64,000 nucleotides of DNA from Winogradskyella vincentii (GTDB lineage Bacteria > Bacteroidota > Bacteroidia > Flavobacteriales > Flavobacteriaceae). Below, piece after piece: positions 62,617 to 64,000 of the stretch. The translations under genes were made by a program, and so were the position numbers. The stretch spans positions 62,001 through 126,000 of the forward strand of contig NZ_JAIUJS010000001.1 in the NCBI RefSeq assembly GCF_020166345.1, written 5' to 3'. Under the pieces are notes generated by a model that did not search any database, was not told the DNA's origin, and saw nothing but the letters and a program-made list of their open reading frames with translations. The first letter of the stretch is position 1. Each line of letters opens with the position of its first letter.

Positions 62617-64000
62617 TTATTTGAGATAGTCCTCAGAAGCTTTTAAAGCCTCTTCTATTCCTGCCGGGTTTTTACCACCTGCAGTTGCGAAAAATGGTTG
62701 ACCTCCACCTCCACCTTGGATAAACTTGCCAAGCTCCCTTACAATGGTGCCCGCATTAAGGCCATTACTCGCTACAAGTTCTTTGGATATGTAGCAAGAA
62801 AGTATGGCTTTGCCATTATTATCTGCACCAAACAACAAGAAAAGATTGTTAGATTGATTGCCTAGCTCAAAGCAAAGATCTTTAATTCCTTTGGCATCTA
62901 AATCTACTTTTTTGGCCAAATACTGAATACCATTAACATCAGTGATTTCATTTTTTAAATCACCTTTTAAATTCTTCGCCTTATCTTTTAACAAAGCTTC
63001 GATTTGCTTTTTTAAACTTGCGTTTTCTTCTTGAAGATTTTGAAGTGCTTTTACAGGTTCAGCAGGATTTTTCAAAACCTGTTTTACCGCTTCATATTGT
63101 TTATCTACATTCTCAAAATATTCACCAACAGCTACATTGGTTATAGCTTCTATCCTTCTTATTCCAGAGGCAATTGCGCTTTCAGATTTAATTTTAAAAT
63201 GCCAAACATCACCTGTTTGCTTAACATGTGTTCCACCACAAAGTTCCATGGATTGACCAAACCGTATTGCTCTTACACTATCACCATACTTTTCACCAAA
63301 CAAAGCAATAGCACCTTCATCCAAGGCTTTTTGCATTGGGATATTTCGTTGTTCTTCTAAAGGTAAGTTTTCACGTATTCTTGCATTAACAAAATCTTCA
63401 ATTTGTTGCAACTGATCTGCATCTACTTTAGAGAAATGGGAAAAATCAAACCTCAAAGATTTGGGTTTTACTAAAGATCCCTTCTGTTCTACGTGCGTTC
63501 CTAAAATTGTTCTTAATGCCTGATGCAACAAATGAGTTGCCGTATGATTGCTCGCTGAAAGTCTTCTATGCTCGTCATTAACAACAGCCTTAAACGTATC
63601 TTCTAAATGACTTGGTAATTGCTTGGTTATATGAATAATAAGATTATTCTCTTTTTTTGTGTCTGTTATATAAACAATATCACCATTTGGAACTTCAATG
63701 AGTCCCTTGTCGCCAACTTGCCCACCACCTTCTGGGTAAAACGGTGTTAAATTAAAAACAAGTTGATATTGATCGCCATCCTTCTTAGAAACTACTTTTC
63801 TATATCTCGTTAACTTCACATCTGCAGTTAACGTATCATAACCTATAAATTCTTCCGTATCGTCTTCTCTCAATATCACCCAATCTGAAGTCTCGGTTGC
63901 AGAAGCATTTCTAGAGCGATCTTTTTGCTTTTGCATTTCAGAATCAAAACCGGCTTCATCAACTTCATACCCTTTCTCTCTAGCTATTAATTGGGTTAGG
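62617..64000 (-). CDS. alaS: alanine--tRNA ligase, C-terminal part (5' end outside the window)
   Basis: About 460 residues are visible, roughly half of the usual ~870. The frame is open at base 64000 ([20 protein letters not shown] just before an internal Met). It includes the editing domain with [12 protein letters not shown] (HxxxH zinc site) and [17 protein letters not shown] (C and H zinc ligands), then the linker coiled coil and the C-terminal DHHA1-type domain with [17 protein letters not shown]. The editing domain clears Ser- and Gly-tRNA(Ala). Confidence 0.95.
   Translation of the reverse strand, partial: LTQLIAREKGYEVDEAGFDSEMQKQKDRSRNASATETSDWVILREDDTEEFIGYDTLTADVKLTRYRKVVSKKDGDQYQLVFNLTPFYPEGGGQVGDKGLIEVPNGDIVYITDTKKENNLIIHITKQLPSHLEDTFKAVVNDEHRRLSASNHTATHLLHQALRTILGTHVEQKGSLVKPKSLRFDFSHFSKVDADQLQQIEDFVNARIRENLPLEEQRNIPMQKALDEGAIALFGEKYGDSVRAIRFGQSMELCGGTHVKQTGDVWHFKIKSESAIASGIRRIEAITNVAVGEYFENVDKQYEAVKQVLKNPAEPVKALQNLQEENASLKKQIEALLKDKAKNLKGDLKNEITDVNGIQYLAKKVDLDAKGIKDLCFELGNQSNNLFLLFGADNNGKAILSCYISKELVASNGLNAGTIVRELGKFIQGGGGGQPFFATAGGKNPAGIEEALKASEDYLK

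Noticed and set aside
63031..63360. 109-codon plus-strand frame inside alaS
   Set aside because: It is antisense to the conserved editing domain of alanine--tRNA ligase.
1..64000. Insertion sequences, integrases, restriction or toxin-antitoxin systems
   Set aside because: None of the genes reads as a transposase, recombinase, restriction enzyme or toxin; the only mobile-element hint is the duplicated ssrA end.

Overview
The window is a low-GC, gene-dense stretch of a Bacteroidota chromosome, most likely a marine Flavobacteriaceae. Supporting signs seen here are the tmRNA tag GENNYALAA, a GSCFA protein beside alaS, several promoters of the TTTG-N20-TAnnTTTG type, ligand-binding beta-propeller (Reg_prop/Y_Y_Y) sensors, VF530 and CreD family proteins, and AT-rich starts with few Shine-Dalgarno sequences. 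The genus cannot be fixed from this sequence. There is no rRNA, no intact tRNA, no transposase, no integrase and no CRISPR array.

Layout. 1-3005 (minus): a small envelope cluster with a cut-off sulfatase-fold membrane protein, a methyltransferase and two tiny membrane proteins. 3017-6620: typA, kdsA and two small genes. 6815-17264: a four-gene signalling operon made of a 2334-residue soluble histidine kinase with ten tandem sensor-like modules, a TPR histidine kinase, a lone receiver and a receiver-adenylate cyclase. 17281-21415: a CreD locus with its own winged-helix regulator; an identical inverted repeat lies in front of both halves, and the last gene (DUF1361) is broken by one missing base. 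21412-24862: slipin, a secreted protein, a saccharopine-dehydrogenase-like enzyme, then ssrA (tmRNA) whose 3' end is duplicated. 24990-29011: a beta-propeller/GAF sensor lacking a kinase, coupled to a glutamate-receptor-like potassium channel. 29140-33892: assorted enzymes, a six EF-hand secreted protein and an overlooked 50-residue membrane protein.

34055-38585 (plus) and 38588-42720 (minus) face each other and form a thiol/methionine redox island: MsrB, MsrA, a divergent MsrA paralogue, thioredoxin-fold proteins, a glutaredoxin-like protein, aldo/keto reductase and nitroreductase on one side; a DsbD-type electron carrier, two rhodaneses and two thioredoxin-fold proteins on the other. 42783-50347 is a complete tryptophan operon with a promoter, a leader peptide carrying three consecutive Trp codons, an attenuator hairpin, and trpEGDCFB-(lipoprotein)-trpA.

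50403-64000: tandem esterases, a YitT protein, VF530, a RhlE-type helicase, a TspO-related protein, a glycosylase-like protein, yaaA, an RluA-type pseudouridine synthase with a PASTA protein, ddl, coaD, a HEAT protein, a GSCFA protein and the 3' part of alaS.

The most unusual items are the ten-module kinase operon, the paired CreD operators, the trp attenuator, the duplicated ssrA end, and the kinase-less propeller sensor next to a receptor-channel. All functions are inferred by reading the sequence; no database search was run.
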